Shown: piece by piece, positions 12,413-23,570 of the stretch | How positions within the stretch are numbered: position 1 is the first letter of the stretch | How the letters are laid out: each line of letters begins with the position of its first letter | Origin: Glossina fuscipes | Lineage: Eukaryota > Arthropoda > Insecta > Diptera > Glossinidae | Direction of reading: 5' to 3' | Length of the DNA: 64,000 bases | Assembly: GCF_014805625.2 (NCBI RefSeq) | Contig: NW_023998476.1 | Span: forward strand, 1,894,799 to 1,958,798 | Program-made: the position numbers and the translations under genes | The notes under the pieces: generated by a model | What the model was told of the DNA's origin: nothing | Database searches by the model: none | What the model saw: the letters and a program-made list of their open reading frames with translations, nothing else

Positions 12413-13060
12413 TCTTTATTTCAGAAATGCGGGTGAAGTTCCAAAAAAAAAGTAAAAAAAAAAAATAGAAAAAATCAAAACCCAAACGACAGCACCATTA
12501 AACAAAATCAAGTTTTCATATAAAAGCATCAAAAGAAACAAGAAACTCACATTGGACAAACAAAAATTGAAAGATTCAAAAAAAAAAAAACAAGAACAAA
12601 ACAAGCAACGTGCTTGTGAAAAATAATATAGCAAAAAAAAATACCAAAAAAGTGTTCAATTTTGACTTTACAGGAAAAAAAAGAAAATGGCTCAAGCAAA
12701 ATATCGAAGAACAATTCATAAAATTAATATTGTTAAGTTGATATATTTTTTTTTTTTTTTTTGGAATGTTGAACAGAGATGGACTAAGCCAATAGATTTG
12801 TGGCTTATATGTCCAAATAATATAACTGTTGTAATTTTTAGTCACGATTATGTATAAAACGTAACAAAACAAAAAAAAAAAAAAGAGCGGCCGTAATAAC
12901 TGGAGTGAGCATGTTAAATGTAATTGTGTGTGTGTGTGTAAGTGTGCTTGTTGAGCTCTTGAAAGTCAGACAGAGTTGCGAACTTTGGCTGAAAACGAAA
13001 AGGAATGTTATGGTAATTGAAAATGATTGAACGCAAAAAAAAAAAAAAAAAAAAAAGAAA
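12413..13060 (+). other. A-rich leader, left part
   Basis: Strongly purine-skewed, non-coding DNA with many A runs, a T run at about 12744-12763 and a TG microsatellite near 12926-12941. The same texture resumes at about 18960-20690, as if one long leader were split by the I-clade element between them. The T run could instead be the inverted poly(A) tail of that element. Bases 12770-12815 duplicate a block in ARMC6 intron 2. Confidence 0.4.
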
Positions 13061-13198
13061 GAGGACGAAAAAGAAAAGTTCTAAAAGGATAAATTGGCTT
13101 TTCTAATAAAGCAAGTTAGTTCTCCGAGATGACGTACATTGTTTGCTGCAAAGAGATCGAGGAGACAGCCATATAACATGAAGAAGCTAAAGGAATCT

Positions 13199-14475
13199 CT
13201 AATGACATCTGAAGATTAGATGCTCGGCAGACTCAACAACATTGCAAACTTCACAAACATCACATGGTATAGCGCGAATCATTTTTAAATAAACTTTGTC
13301 ATAAGTGTGACCACTCATGAGTCTATAAAGAATTTTGATTTCCCAGGAATTAAAAGAAGATACAGAGAAGGGTTTGAATTGAAATGTGGGATTTAATTTA
13401 TAGAAAAGACGATTGGATTTAACGCGCGCGATTTCTTTAAATTCGTCGTTTAGCTGTTGAAGGATGTAGTTGCGAATTGCCCGAATTGCTTCATTGGGAG
13501 TATATTTGATGGACAAAATTGTCCCATCAACACGAGCTCTCCCTGCACGAAAGTCGGCTTGTACATTTAAAAAAAAGCCGCAGTGGCCAGGTACCCAAAC
13601 GAAATGACAGTCATCCACTTGAGATTCATGCAACATCTTGTGATTATCAAACACATATTGATTTTCTGCATGTCTTTTATCTATTAGAAGTAGAGCTGAC
13701 CTGCTGTCGGAAAAAAAAACAAAACGTCTGATACCATCGGAGATAGCAACCTTGATAGCATGTCGAATGGCGAGCAACTCAATAAAAGTAGAGGAAAGTT
13801 CCTCTTCCACTTTGACTCGAAGTATTGTTTCAGATAGATGTTTCACGACCGAGAAGCCAGATACATTATGTCCGACGGAACCGTCAGTGGCATATATATC
13901 ATATCCGTTGTAATAAAAAAGGAGCTCTTCTTGGCATAGCAACCTTATACAAGAGAAGTTGACATTTTGTTTTGAGGTAGAGATCGGTTCGAGAATCTTC
14001 ATGAAGACTCTGCATTTGCTGGTAATGACATTCAAGGGGGGAATTGAATCTAACTTATCAAAAATATGACAAAGTTTTTGATAGCAAAAAGTAAAGCTGC
14101 AGGTGACAGTATCACTGAGAGATATAATTTCCTGAAAAAAGGAAGGGTTTATCATCTTGACTTTAATTAACTCCTTGGCAGTGCAAAAAAGGGCTCTTTC
14201 GGAAACTGGCCGTTCACCAGATATAACAATGAGAATATGTTGAGGAGTTGAGGGGGTCAGTCCAGTACAACGCTTCAACATTCAGTTTTCAAATGCTTGT
14301 ATACGTTTTTCAATATATTTTGGGCATTTTTGGGAGGCAAGCATGCCTGATTGTTTGTCATGAGTTTGATGATGTTGCATCCAGACTGACAATCTTTGAA
14401 CGCCTTTTCATAATGCCCACGAACGGTTAAGCTGTCATTTAAAATTCTCCCAAGAAATCGAAGAGATTTTACCTG
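13199..14475 (-). CDS. I-clade ORF2, RNase H and C-terminal part (interrupted gene)
   Basis: Continues the RT frame after the insert: SLRFLGRILNDSLTVRGHYE, a stop near 14280, then a 360-codon frame. The RNase H domain has IYATDGSVG, SSTFIELLAI, FVFFSDSRSALLL and a WVPGHCG...ADFRAG block holding the four acidic positions. A Cys-rich end follows (CDVCEVCNVVESAEHLIFRC). The presence of RNase H separates this family from R1 and Jockey types. Confidence 0.8.
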
Positions 14476-15149
14476 ATTAACTGTAGAAAAACAAGTAGGC
14501 GTTGGTTTTATTTTTTTTGGGATGTCAAGTTTTCTTTTTTGTTGGGAACGTTTTTTTGATTATTCAACTTTTGGATTTTGTTCAGTTCAGTAAAAATAAA
14601 TAAAATGAAAAAAAGTAAATTTAAAAATTAAAAAAAAATGTGTATAACAATATAAAGAAAGTCTTTTTTAAGTTGGAGTAAAAGCTGTGAAACTAACGTC
14701 TAAAGGCAAATCTGCTGCAAAGTTGGCGAAAACGGGAGCTGGTAAAGGAAAATCTCCGGGAGGAGAAGGAGCTGGTGATGCTGATGACCTTGATGCCTGG
14801 ATTAAGTCGCGTCAACTACTTAAACCGGACGATCAACTAGAGCTGATAGAAGCTGAACTTGGCGAAGAAATAGCCAAAGTTCTAACGCCCACCAATAATG
14901 TGGTTCTCAATTTTGTAGTGTACAGTTTCAAGGAGGGCACTTTTGTTAAGATTCCACCCGCTGGTAATACGGTCACAATATTTCAATAGGCTGGTGAAGT
15001 AACTTAACACACTCACATTCACTACACAACCACGTACATCCTAAAAATTTATAAAGATTCTATAGGGCAAAATCTCGTTCATGTACCCCCCCAATTTCGG
15101 CGAGCTAGTCAGATATCGATAAGAGCCCTTTGAGTTGCTTAGTATGCTA
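14476..15149 (+). other. Foreign insert inside I-clade ORF2
   Basis: About 675 bp interrupting ORF2 exactly between GTQV (right side) and KSLRFLGRIL (left side). The left edge reads ACCTG and the right edge ACTTG, a possible imperfect 5-bp target duplication. It contains a dynein intermediate chain fragment on the plus strand. No transposase, clear terminal inverted repeat or poly(A) tail was recognised. The mechanism of insertion is unknown. Confidence 0.6.
14672..14989 (+). pseudogene. Axonemal dynein intermediate chain (DNAI1-like) N-terminal fragment
   Basis: Open from 14672 to a TAG at 14987, with a possible acceptor AG just before 14685. The product has a basic Lys/Gly start, then DDLDAWIKSRQLLKPDDQLE, LIEAELGEEIAKVLT and VVYSFKEGTFVKIPP. 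These match the N-terminal segment of DNAI1-type outer-arm dynein intermediate chains, which bind the dynein heavy chain in cilia and sperm tails. The large WD-repeat domain is entirely missing. It is antisense to the host retroelement. It looks like a single captured exon; expression is not suggested. Confidence 0.7.
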
Positions 15150-17309
15150 CATAACTTGGGTACCTTTGATAAGAAGTCTGATTTCACGTGTAGAACCTTT
15201 GGCAAAATAAATAGTGTTTGTCTTGCTGGAGTTAAAATATAAATTAAGATCAGCGCATGCATCGAAAAACAAGTTCGCTTTCATTGAGAGGTTATTGACA
15301 GCTGCTGGAAAAGATGAGTCCGCAGATACCATTAGAAAATCGTCTGCATATTGAAAAATGTGAGTTTTGTCATCTTGAAGATCATGCAAAGAAACTGCGT
15401 ATAAACTGAAGAGTATGGGGCTTAAACAACTGCCTTGTGGGATACCACCGCATATTTCAACTTTTTCGGTACCCATCACCAACACACGCTTGGATAAAAA
15501 ATTAAGTATCCACAGCCGCATTTGAAGAGGAATCGAAAAGTTTAGGAGAATTCTACCGAGCTTAATCAAGTTGACACAGTCATAGGCTTTGCTGATGTCC
15601 AGGGAGAGCATGACAACCATTTTCCCTGCTTTTTTTAAGCTGGCTATGAGAAAACACAGTTCATTAACGCACATATTCGTAGATTTGCGTTTTTGATAGG
15701 CGTAAGACCGAGCTGGAATAATGTTCTTAGTTTTCAGGAAAGCAGTTAGTCTCTCCTTAACCATGAGGTTGATGGTCTTTATGAATACAGATATTAGTGA
15801 AATTGGTCTGAAGCTACTTAAATCATTTAAGTCTTCACCTGGCTTGGGAATGGGAACTATTTTGATGCAACGCAAATCAGAGGGTATAAAGTTGGTGGAC
15901 CAGCAGTTGTTAATTGCATGCAAAAGCATGCTGAAGCTTCCTCCAGACAGTGCTCTGAGCATGTCATACTTGACTCCATCACAACCTGCAGCAGTAGCTC
16001 TCTTTCTGGAATGTAAAACATACATTAGCTCATGCAATGAAAAGGGTGTGTTACTGATACTACTAAAAGGAATTGAAGGCATTGTAATAGGATTAACAAT
16101 TGGAATGTAGCTCTTGAGCATATGTAAGTATTTTTTATTATCACGGTCATTCCATACAGCACAACCGCTTAATTTTCGACTAGAATGTCGATGACCATTG
16201 ATATAATTCCAGAAGGAACGTGGGTTGCCGTTACCACATAATTCTTTAATAGCGATGGCTCTATGTGCCCTTTTCGCCTTTCTAACTGCAGACCTCCATT
16301 CTTTCAGTATTTTCATATATTCAATGTAGTTGCCTGTATTGGCATATTTACCCATTTTTTTTCTTGCAGCTTGGTATTTGCGGAAACGTGTTGACAGGGA
16401 AGGATTCCACCAAGGTTTAGGTGAGAAGGACTCACTGTCAGGGAAGTTGGTTCTAGCAGACATGATCACAGACTGAAAGGCACTTTGAATTGATGATAAA
16501 TCAGAAGGAAGATCAACTTTAGACAGACGGTCCATAAGGAAGTTGCGTGAAAAGAAATTTTCTATTTTCTTGACGGAATTGTTACAACTGTGGAATATAA
16601 TGGGGGAGTGCTGACTTTTGCCAATGGAAACATTGGACGTGTTCCAGTTGAAAGATAAAATAGTTGAGTTCGAGAAAGTTAGATCCAAGACACTGCTCGC
16701 CGTGCGACCGCTCCGGTTACAGTGAAAGGTAGTATTGCCGTTATTTAAGACACTGAAACTGCTGGAATTGATGGCATTTACAAGGATTTTGCCTTTGTTG
16801 GTAGAGACTTGATCGCCATACAGGCGGTGTCTTGCATTGAAATCTCCAGCTAGAATCACATTTTGTTCACCGTCAAGAAAGTCGCATAATCTCTGAATCT
16901 CATCACGAAAGGTTTGCACATCGAGACTGGGTGGAAAGTAGCATGAGGCTATGAAAAGATTCGGTTTCAGGTTGATGGTTTTGATGATGATGATGTCAAC
17001 GGCAGAGTTATAGGGAATACGTCTGAAATTGACACCTTTCTTAACTAATATACTAACACCACCATAGCCATCATTTCGGCATTTGGTGGCTGAGGCATAA
17101 TTCGAAACTTTAACTTCGAAACAATTTTCATCTTTCAGAAAAACTTCACTTAAGATATAAAAATCAATCTTGTTTGAGTTTAAGTAAAAGTCTAGAAAAG
17201 GTAGGTTACGTCGGACACTTTGAATATTATATTGTAAAAAGGATATCATGTTGAAACTTGAGAAACTCCAGCGGATTTCCTCGCAGTACTGGATGCTCGA
17301 ACGGGGCAA
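15147..17309 (-). CDS. I-clade ORF2, endonuclease and RT part (interrupted gene)
   Basis: 720-codon open frame. The N-terminal endonuclease/exonuclease/phosphatase domain shows LQYNIQS, SEVFLKD, LAGDFNARHRLYG, SVLDLTFSN and GKSQHSPII. The RT domain shows IVPIPKPGEDLNDLSSFRPI, LDISKAYD (catalytic Asp), CGGIPQGSCLSP and YADDFLMVSA (catalytic pair). These proteins nick target DNA and prime reverse transcription. The frame ends just after IKGTQVM, where the DNAI1-bearing insert begins. The RNase H part continues at 14475. Confidence 0.85.
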   Translation of the reverse strand: MPRSSIQYCEEIRWSFSSFNMISFLQYNIQSVRRNLPFLDFYLNSNKIDFYILSEVFLKDENCFEVKVSNYASATKCRNDGYGGVSILVKKGVNFRRIPYNSAVDIIIIKTINLKPNLFIASCYFPPSLDVQTFRDEIQRLCDFLDGEQNVILAGDFNARHRLYGDQVSTNKGKILVNAINSSSFSVLNNGNTTFHCNRSGRTASSVLDLTFSNSTILSFNWNTSNVSIGKSQHSPIIFHSCNNSVKKIENFFSRNFLMDRLSKVDLPSDLSSIQSAFQSVIMSARTNFPDSESFSPKPWWNPSLSTRFRKYQAARKKMGKYANTGNYIEYMKILKEWRSAVRKAKRAHRAIAIKELCGNGNPRSFWNYINGHRHSSRKLSGCAVWNDRDNKKYLHMLKSYIPIVNPITMPSIPFSSISNTPFSLHELMYVLHSRKRATAAGCDGVKYDMLRALSGGSFSMLLHAINNCWSTNFIPSDLRCIKIVPIPKPGEDLNDLSSFRPISLISVFIKTINLMVKERLTAFLKTKNIIPARSYAYQKRKSTNMCVNELCFLIASLKKAGKMVVMLSLDISKAYDCVNLIKLGRILLNFSIPLQMRLWILNFLSKRVLVMGTEKVEICGGIPQGSCLSPILFSLYAVSLHDLQDDKTHIFQYADDFLMVSADSSFPAAVNNLSMKANLFFDACADLNLYFNSSKTNTIYFAKGSTREIRLLIKGTQVM

Positions 17310-18663
17310 GAAATAGCACAGACAGACATTTTTTCTTCAAATTCTTTAATAAGATTGTGAGGGATCATCGGACGGATACTTTCTTGAATCGCGAGAATTA
17401 ATCTTTCAAGTTCTGAAGACCGCAAATACTTGTTTGAAATTTTCGGCTTGTTCCAGACGACTTGGGGGGTATATTGATAAGGGATTTGGAGGGAACCAAT
17501 TTCCTTTTGACGACAGCATTGTATTTATTTTTGGTTAAGATTTTGTTGGCATTTTGATTATCATCCTTGGTCGAAATTGCAGACGTGTTCCCCAGTGGAG
17601 GGAAATTGCCGTCATAAGTGATGTCATTCGAAATAATTTTCGGAAAAATTCTCTTTGACCTCTTTATACGAAAGATTTTTAATCGCCATTATCCTGTTGA
17701 TGTTTAATTCAATTTCCCTATTAGGGCAACACTTATTGAGAGCGTTGTGCTCACCTGAGCCACAGGTCAAGCACTTCATCGCCTCACAATTTACACACTT
17801 CGGAGACTTTCCACAGTTAAGGCACCTGCTCTCTTTAGCTTTTCAGAATTTAGATACGTGACCGTATCTGCCACACTTAAAGCACTGCTTTACAGTGGGT
17901 ACAAAGTATTCGACCGGCAGATTACAATAGTTAAATTTTATTGCCTTAGGGAGGCTCTCCCTTTGAAGCCAATTTTGATGCTGGTTGTGGGAATCCACGC
18001 GTCTTTGTTGTTGGGATTTCTTCTTTGGAAACGGACAGCGGACTTAATCGGAATATCGGATATGGCGTTTTTAATTATATCATCGACACTATATGTGCAT
18101 GGGATGTTTCGAATGACTCTAAATCTCTCAGTGAAAGACCTCGGTATGTACGCCTTTAAATTGTTTTTAGTAAATTCATTATTCGTAACAGAATTGTTGG
18201 CATTGGCAGCAGAGCTGAAAAGCAGTTTGGCTCTGCCCTTGCTGACAACTTTTAATTCTTTTAAGCCGTACATATTGAAATACTTCAAGTAATCATGGAA
18301 ATAGAGATTGGAGTTAATATTGATGCGATTTCCTTCTGCGTCCGCGCACGTTTCGACAAAAATGACAAAATTGCAGTTAGAAAGGCAATCGTACAAATTA
18401 ATCTCGAGATTTGGGGCGGCTGTGGCACCCAAATCAGAGGGCTTGTCGGTAGCCTGTTTACTAGGCGGAATTAAAACGTTTGCGTTAGCCTCTCCGTTAT
18501 CAGATAAAAGAATATTATTCTCACCCATTTTCGATCTCTTGGTGTGCCCAGTGGCGTTCATGTAAAAATTTTCAAAACTGTCTCTATTAGTAGTTATAAG
18601 ATCAGACCCAGTCTCCATGGGGAGACGGGCTGATGTTGTTTTGGTTGTTATCACAGGGAACAC
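17310..18663 (-). pseudogene. I-clade ORF1 (Gag-like), broken
   Basis: The first frame (18663-17938, 241 codons) carries the nucleic-acid-binding N-terminal part with VIFVETCADAEG and YFHDYLKYFNMYGL. A frameshift near 17955 moves the reading frame to FVPTVKQCFKCGRYGHVSKF. There a TGA at 17843-17845 replaces the fourth zinc ligand of the first CCHC knuckle. Further knuckle-like cysteines follow (SRCLNCGKSPKCVNCEAMKC). The family role is RNA-binding in the retrotransposition particle. Two lesions make this copy non-functional for ORF1. Confidence 0.75.
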
Positions 18664-18959
18664 AAAAAGAAAAAATCACAAAGAAAAAACAAAAAATAAT
18701 AATTGAATATATGTACCGCTTCTTAATTTTTCTCTCACGAGAGATTCCTCCTCCTTCCCTCCTTTTCCTTCTTTAAAATTGTTTTCTTTGGTTATTTTAT
18801 TACTTTATTAAACCTTTTTTCGTTTTTTCAAATATTTAAAATCTCTTCTTTTTTTTTTCCACTAACACCGGTAAACACAAAAATTATCCAGCTGCCGTTT
18901 GCAGAGATGACGTGTTGTGTCAAGTGTGAATGAATTTGTTCAGTTAATAAAGTTTATAA

Positions 18960-20690
18960 ATTCTAATAACTGACTGTACGTCCAAACAAAAAAAAAAAAA
19001 CAAAAAAACAAAACAAACAACACGCAAATCGACATAAGGGATGAAATGCACTCTGCATAAATCGCAAAGGCATTACCTCAGCATACGTGAGTGAGTAAAG
19101 AAAAAAAACATACAAAAGCCCAAAAAAGACCATATATGAACCGGACAATTGGAAAAAAGAGCATTGTGAAAATGTGGAAAAGAGTTTAAAAAATTCCAAA
19201 AAGCAAAAAAAAAATATATATAGAAAATTAAAGCGGCGATAAGTAAAGAGTGAATTCAACAAAAGGACAGATAATATAACAAAAATCGGGAATTCAAAAA
19301 AAAAACAAAAAAAGAAACATTAACGAAAGCATCGCAAAAGTTCAAATTAACAAAAGAACAACAAGACAAATGGAACAAAAGCATTTAACGCGAAGCTACT
19401 GAGAAGGGGAAAAAAAACAGAGAAACAAAGGGCAAGTCAATATCAAATAAAACTATGGCAAGTTACCGTGAGTAAGAAGAAGATTTTTGACTAAAAGTGA
19501 CAATCAAAACGGACATTAAGAAATAAACGAGAGAATCGGAAATGTGTATTTACATTTGCAAACAGAGTAGAACAAGATCGAAGCGCGCGGAGATTTTGAT
19601 TAAAAAAACGGTAGCCAAAGTGTGCGGGTCGGCCGAAAGCAATCTTGACGCAAAAAAGGTGCAAGTGACGCAAAGCAAAAGGAAAAAAAGGAACAAAACA
19701 TAACAGAGGTCAAAAAATACTTACAAAAATTAACACGCCGAGAAAATATTGCAAAAGTTCAAATTAATGAAAAAAAAGAAAACAATTACAAAAGTGGCAA
19801 ACAATTTTTTAACACAAAAGTGCCAAGTGAAAAAAAAAAAACAGAAAAACAAAAATAAAGCAAGATTAGAAAAATGGAAGTCAACGTGTGCGGAACGAAA
19901 GTGCAAGTTGTGTACAAGAAAGAAAAGAGAAAAGTTCAAAATTAAACGGAAAAAAAAATTCGATTGAAATTAACATGTTCTGAAAAAAAAAGAAGGGGAA
20001 AATTATATACCAAAAATGTCTTAAATACATTTAAACATAATATTGCAAAACCCGTAGGAAAAATAAACTTAAACTGCCATAATATTTGCAAATAACCCTT
20101 ACATAAAATTGAAAAGAACTGAAAATGATTAAAGTGGAAAAATTGATGTGTTTGGAAATGCATGTAAAAAGAAATACGAACGAAAAGTGTGACACAAGAA
20201 TTAAATGATTTGCGAATTTGCATATATAATAAAAGCATTTGTATAAAATTTAATAAAAAAATACTCAAAAAGCACCGGACAAAACTAAATTGTTAACAAA
20301 AATTGCACACAGGAGCGAAAGAGGAAAAAGGAAAGAAAAAAACTACAAATATATCATTTTGCAAGATCACATTAAACTGTGTTGAGTGAAACAAATTCAT
20401 CCATGTGCGCGTCGTACGTCGTAATCAACCACCACCAGTTAAACAGTTTAGCGGAAAATATAGAAACGAACCAAGCATTTAAAGACGCGACTTAAGCATA
20501 GCGTTCAGTAGGTGTTTTACGTGGCAATAAATTAGTGAATTCAGCTAAACATCATGAGAAGTAAATATCGATTCTGCGAAGTGGTGCGGGCGAGACCATT
20601 GTGAAAGGAAAAGAAAGAAAGTGACACCGACCCCACAACAACAACTATACAAAGAGGGGGCCGAAAAACCGAGCGGATGGAAAAAAAACA
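18960..20690 (+). other. A-rich leader, right part
   Basis: About 1.7 kb of purine-rich DNA dominated by AAAAAAC/AAAGAAA words with no credible product. The open frames on both strands are low-complexity. It matches the texture of 12413-13060. It may be the gypsy-like leader or an A-rich 5' UTR exon of a host gene; I cannot decide. Confidence 0.35.
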
Positions 20691-20743
20691 ACTTTAATTT
20701 ATAATAATTGCAGAAACAAGTATTAACGTTTTATTTCTTTCAG

Positions 20744-21060
20744 GTGCCCAAGTCAACAGCGGCAGCAGCAACACCCTCATCAGTTCCATCATCATTCTGT
20801 TCACCAACAGTAGCCACAACAGCAACGGCAAGTACAATTGCAGGCAGGTCCGATGCACTTGAGCCACATGACAACAACCAACCAACCTTCAGCGCATTTC
20901 CACCACACAGCAACAATAGATAACAACAACTTCATTAACAAGAAAACCGCAATAGGAGTTTAGTAACACAACGGTACACGTTCATCGGCACACATATCGT
21001 AAGCAAATGCATCCTTCATAACATTTTTCCAGTCCATCCAAGAATACCAACTTTTGGGTA
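20744..21060 (+). other. CAG/CAA-rich exon-like segment
   Basis: A good splice acceptor (TTTTATTTCTTTCAG) precedes CAG/CAA-rich sequence that in one frame reads VPKSTAAAATPSSVPSS and stops at 20921. This resembles opa-type exons of fly regulatory genes or a retroelement leader. No product recognised. Confidence 0.3.
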
Positions 21061-22199
21061 AGGGTATATGACACTGTCTAAGTATATTCAAATTATTAGT
21101 ATTATTATAATTTGTCATCAGCTAACTAATTCTGATAATTAATTTTACGGATCCGTTCTCGGTTACTGCATTTGTTGGTTTTTACATTTTCAAAAAAAAA
21201 ATAAATAAATAAGCAGAGAAAATATTTCGCACTGATTAAATTTCAGAACTAGTTGTGAAAGTCTCCTATACCTTGGTTTTAAAATTTTTTAACTTGGTCG
21301 ACGAGCAAAATGCTGTGATTTTGTTTTTCCCTTTTTGTTCGTTCCCAACGGTCCCCTTATTGGTCGGTAATAGCCAACTTAATACAACTTGAAATCTTAA
21401 TCGGGAAATAGTACGCATCTGTGTTTTCAAAACAACCAATTTTTTGTTAAAGAAAGAAGAAAAAAAACCCATATGCTCTATCCTTCCTTAATTTCGACGG
21501 TCTCTCACAAATACAATAATGTATACTACTTTGAGATATCGAATCTTTAGAATGTCGTAAGAAGAGATAAAAGCGTTTGCGTCTTCTGTTTAAAGAAAAC
21601 ATTTAATTGCGAAATTCGTGAAATAAAGAGCAAATAATTATTGCTAAATGTGGAATGCATTTTGAAATGTAAAGATTGTGTTCATTATGTTGGTATTATT
21701 TTCGAAGATAATATGTATCCGTGCCTATGGGCACAACATATAGGTTTTGCCATGGCAACCGAATTTCTAAACGGGCGATTTAGTTGAAAAGAAAAACAAC
21801 TGAATATTAACGACCGAACAGCACAATTCTGAGTTATTGTGAAGGTTGAAATTCCAAAAGTCTAGCAAAAATAAGATGACCACGCTAAGTTATAAAATAA
21901 ACGAAATAATAGTAATACTGTGAGAAACCGATGTGGTTCAATGATAAATAGTAGGTTAAACGAGAAATAGCATCAATTAATAACAAAATTTTAATTTAAA
22001 GAAGGAAAAGCAAAAACCCTAAACGTCCGTGAAGCTATGCAGTCTGTAAGGAAGCGTTTTTGCTTCAGGCAACATTCAGTCCAGTTCCTCCGTCCGCGCG
22101 AAAACCTAAATATCTCTGGGTAGGGCACACAATCAGCGGCCTCTGGCCGTAACGTAAGGTAAGGAACAGTTAACCGCATAAACGGCAAAGCTTAAACAT
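21061..22199. other. Non-coding region
   Basis: AT-rich with scattered short frames. Bases 22020-22160 are slightly GC-richer. Nothing can be assigned. Confidence 0.4.
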
Positions 22200-22720
22200 T
22201 ACACAAAGTGCGTATAAAACACACACACATACTATGGATAAAAGCGTAAAAATATAGAAGCACGTATAACAGTACACATTGCTGTATAAACGCCGTTAGG
22301 CCATAGTAAACCTGTTTGCTTTAAAATGTATAAGCTCATGCGACCATAGAAAGGCGCATAAACTATAGGAACAATGTACCAAGATGTATAGCGCCGTTAG
22401 ATCATACAAAACACACACGCAGGGATAAACACTTAGGTAGGAAAATAAGCGATAAGCACACACGATCATGCAAAACACATAAACCAGAATCACATATGCA
22501 TATCAACATACAGTAACCTGTATGCGCAAAATGTGTAAGCACATACTGCAGAAACACACAACATTATGTATTACTGTGTAAACACCGTTAGGCCATACCA
22601 AAAACGCATACACCGGGATAAACACTTAGGTACAAAAAAAATGTACAGCACATAGGAACATATGACAATGCGTAAACTATATAAACACACACGAGATTAA
22701 GAATAGGTAGAAAATGCATA
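22200..22720 (+). repeat. 5' UTR repeats of the R1-clade element
   Basis: Irregular direct repeats of a unit containing CGCCGTTAG-CCATA, GGGATAAACACTTAGGTA and GTATAAAACACACAC. Copies start near 22280, 22380 and 22570. They are probably tandem promoter/UTR modules of the element. Confidence 0.5.
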
Positions 22721-23570
22721 AAAATGTACAAAGGCGTAGGGTCACACATAACAAACATCAGATTGACCGTTGTGATTTCGTAGCGCGCGGACGTGTTCGA
22801 AAGTGCTCCGTTTATATCATAGGCTTTTGTTATCAGAAAATTATCCTAGAGTGGAATTCTTGTATCGGAAAGATAAGGAAGCGATAATTAAAAGAGTGAT
22901 AGTGCTTTTGAGCGTCTTATTTAGTTATAAAGGTATTTAAAATAGAAAGTGAAAGGTCAGGTTTCGTTTTCTTTATTCTCTTTCTCCCTTTTTCTTCTCT
23001 GTGGGTTTGCCCGCTTTTGTGCTTATTTGGGGTTCGTTCAGTGCCACCCAGGTAAATAAAGAAGGCGAGGACATTGCCACGGGAGGACATTGCCATCTAT
23101 TACTGCTATAAAGCAACCCTGTGCATCTGCAAAAAGTTTTAAAACATTACGCAATAGCACAGAATTACTCCTTGTTTTTCAAGGAATAGCTTAGTGTAGC
23201 ATAGCTGACGGCGACATTAATTTAACAAGCAGTATTGGTCAACCCTACACCGACCCAGGGTCTCAGAGGGAAAAAGATTAACAATAAAGTAAGTACAAAA
23301 TTTGTAGAAAATACCGCCAACGATAAAAACATACATACAGGTACATACTCTGCACACACAAGAAACGGACTTGTGTACAAGGACGTCACATACACATACA
23401 CAAGTAGATATACATAAATACATTAAAATAAACACACACGAACACACGCACACGAACTTATACATAGATATATACATCCACACAAACAAACGTAAGAAGA
23501 ATTCTCATACACATACATTCATAACTACATATACAAGTAGACTAACATATATAACATTAATACGAAAATT

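Larger units (their letters stand above)
13190..18903 (-). mobile_element. I-clade non-LTR retrotransposon (copy 1)
   Basis: A nearly full-length element on the minus strand. It comprises a 5' UTR (about 18664-18903), ORF1 with Gag-like CCHC knuckles, and ORF2 with apurinic-type endonuclease, RT, RNase H and a Cys-rich tail. The 5' boundary is taken from sequence shared with a second copy (63395 onward, starting GCAAACGGCAGCTGGATAA). The 3' boundary is not clear and could reach the T run at 12744. ORF2 is interrupted between RT and RNase H by a foreign insert (14476-15149). A single ORF2 frame of 720 codons is still open, so the copy is fairly young. Confidence 0.85.

Noticed and set aside
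15721..16110. 129-codon plus-strand frame
   Set aside because: Antisense shadow of the RT domain, which has clear catalytic motifs on the minus strand.
19730..20268. Phe-rich and Lys-rich frames on both strands
   Set aside because: Produced by A-rich homopolymer DNA; no motif and no splice or promoter support.
23217..23570. Cys/Val-rich minus-strand and Thr/His-rich plus-strand frames
   Set aside because: Artefacts of the ACACAC/ATACAT simple repeats in the R1-clade 5' UTR.
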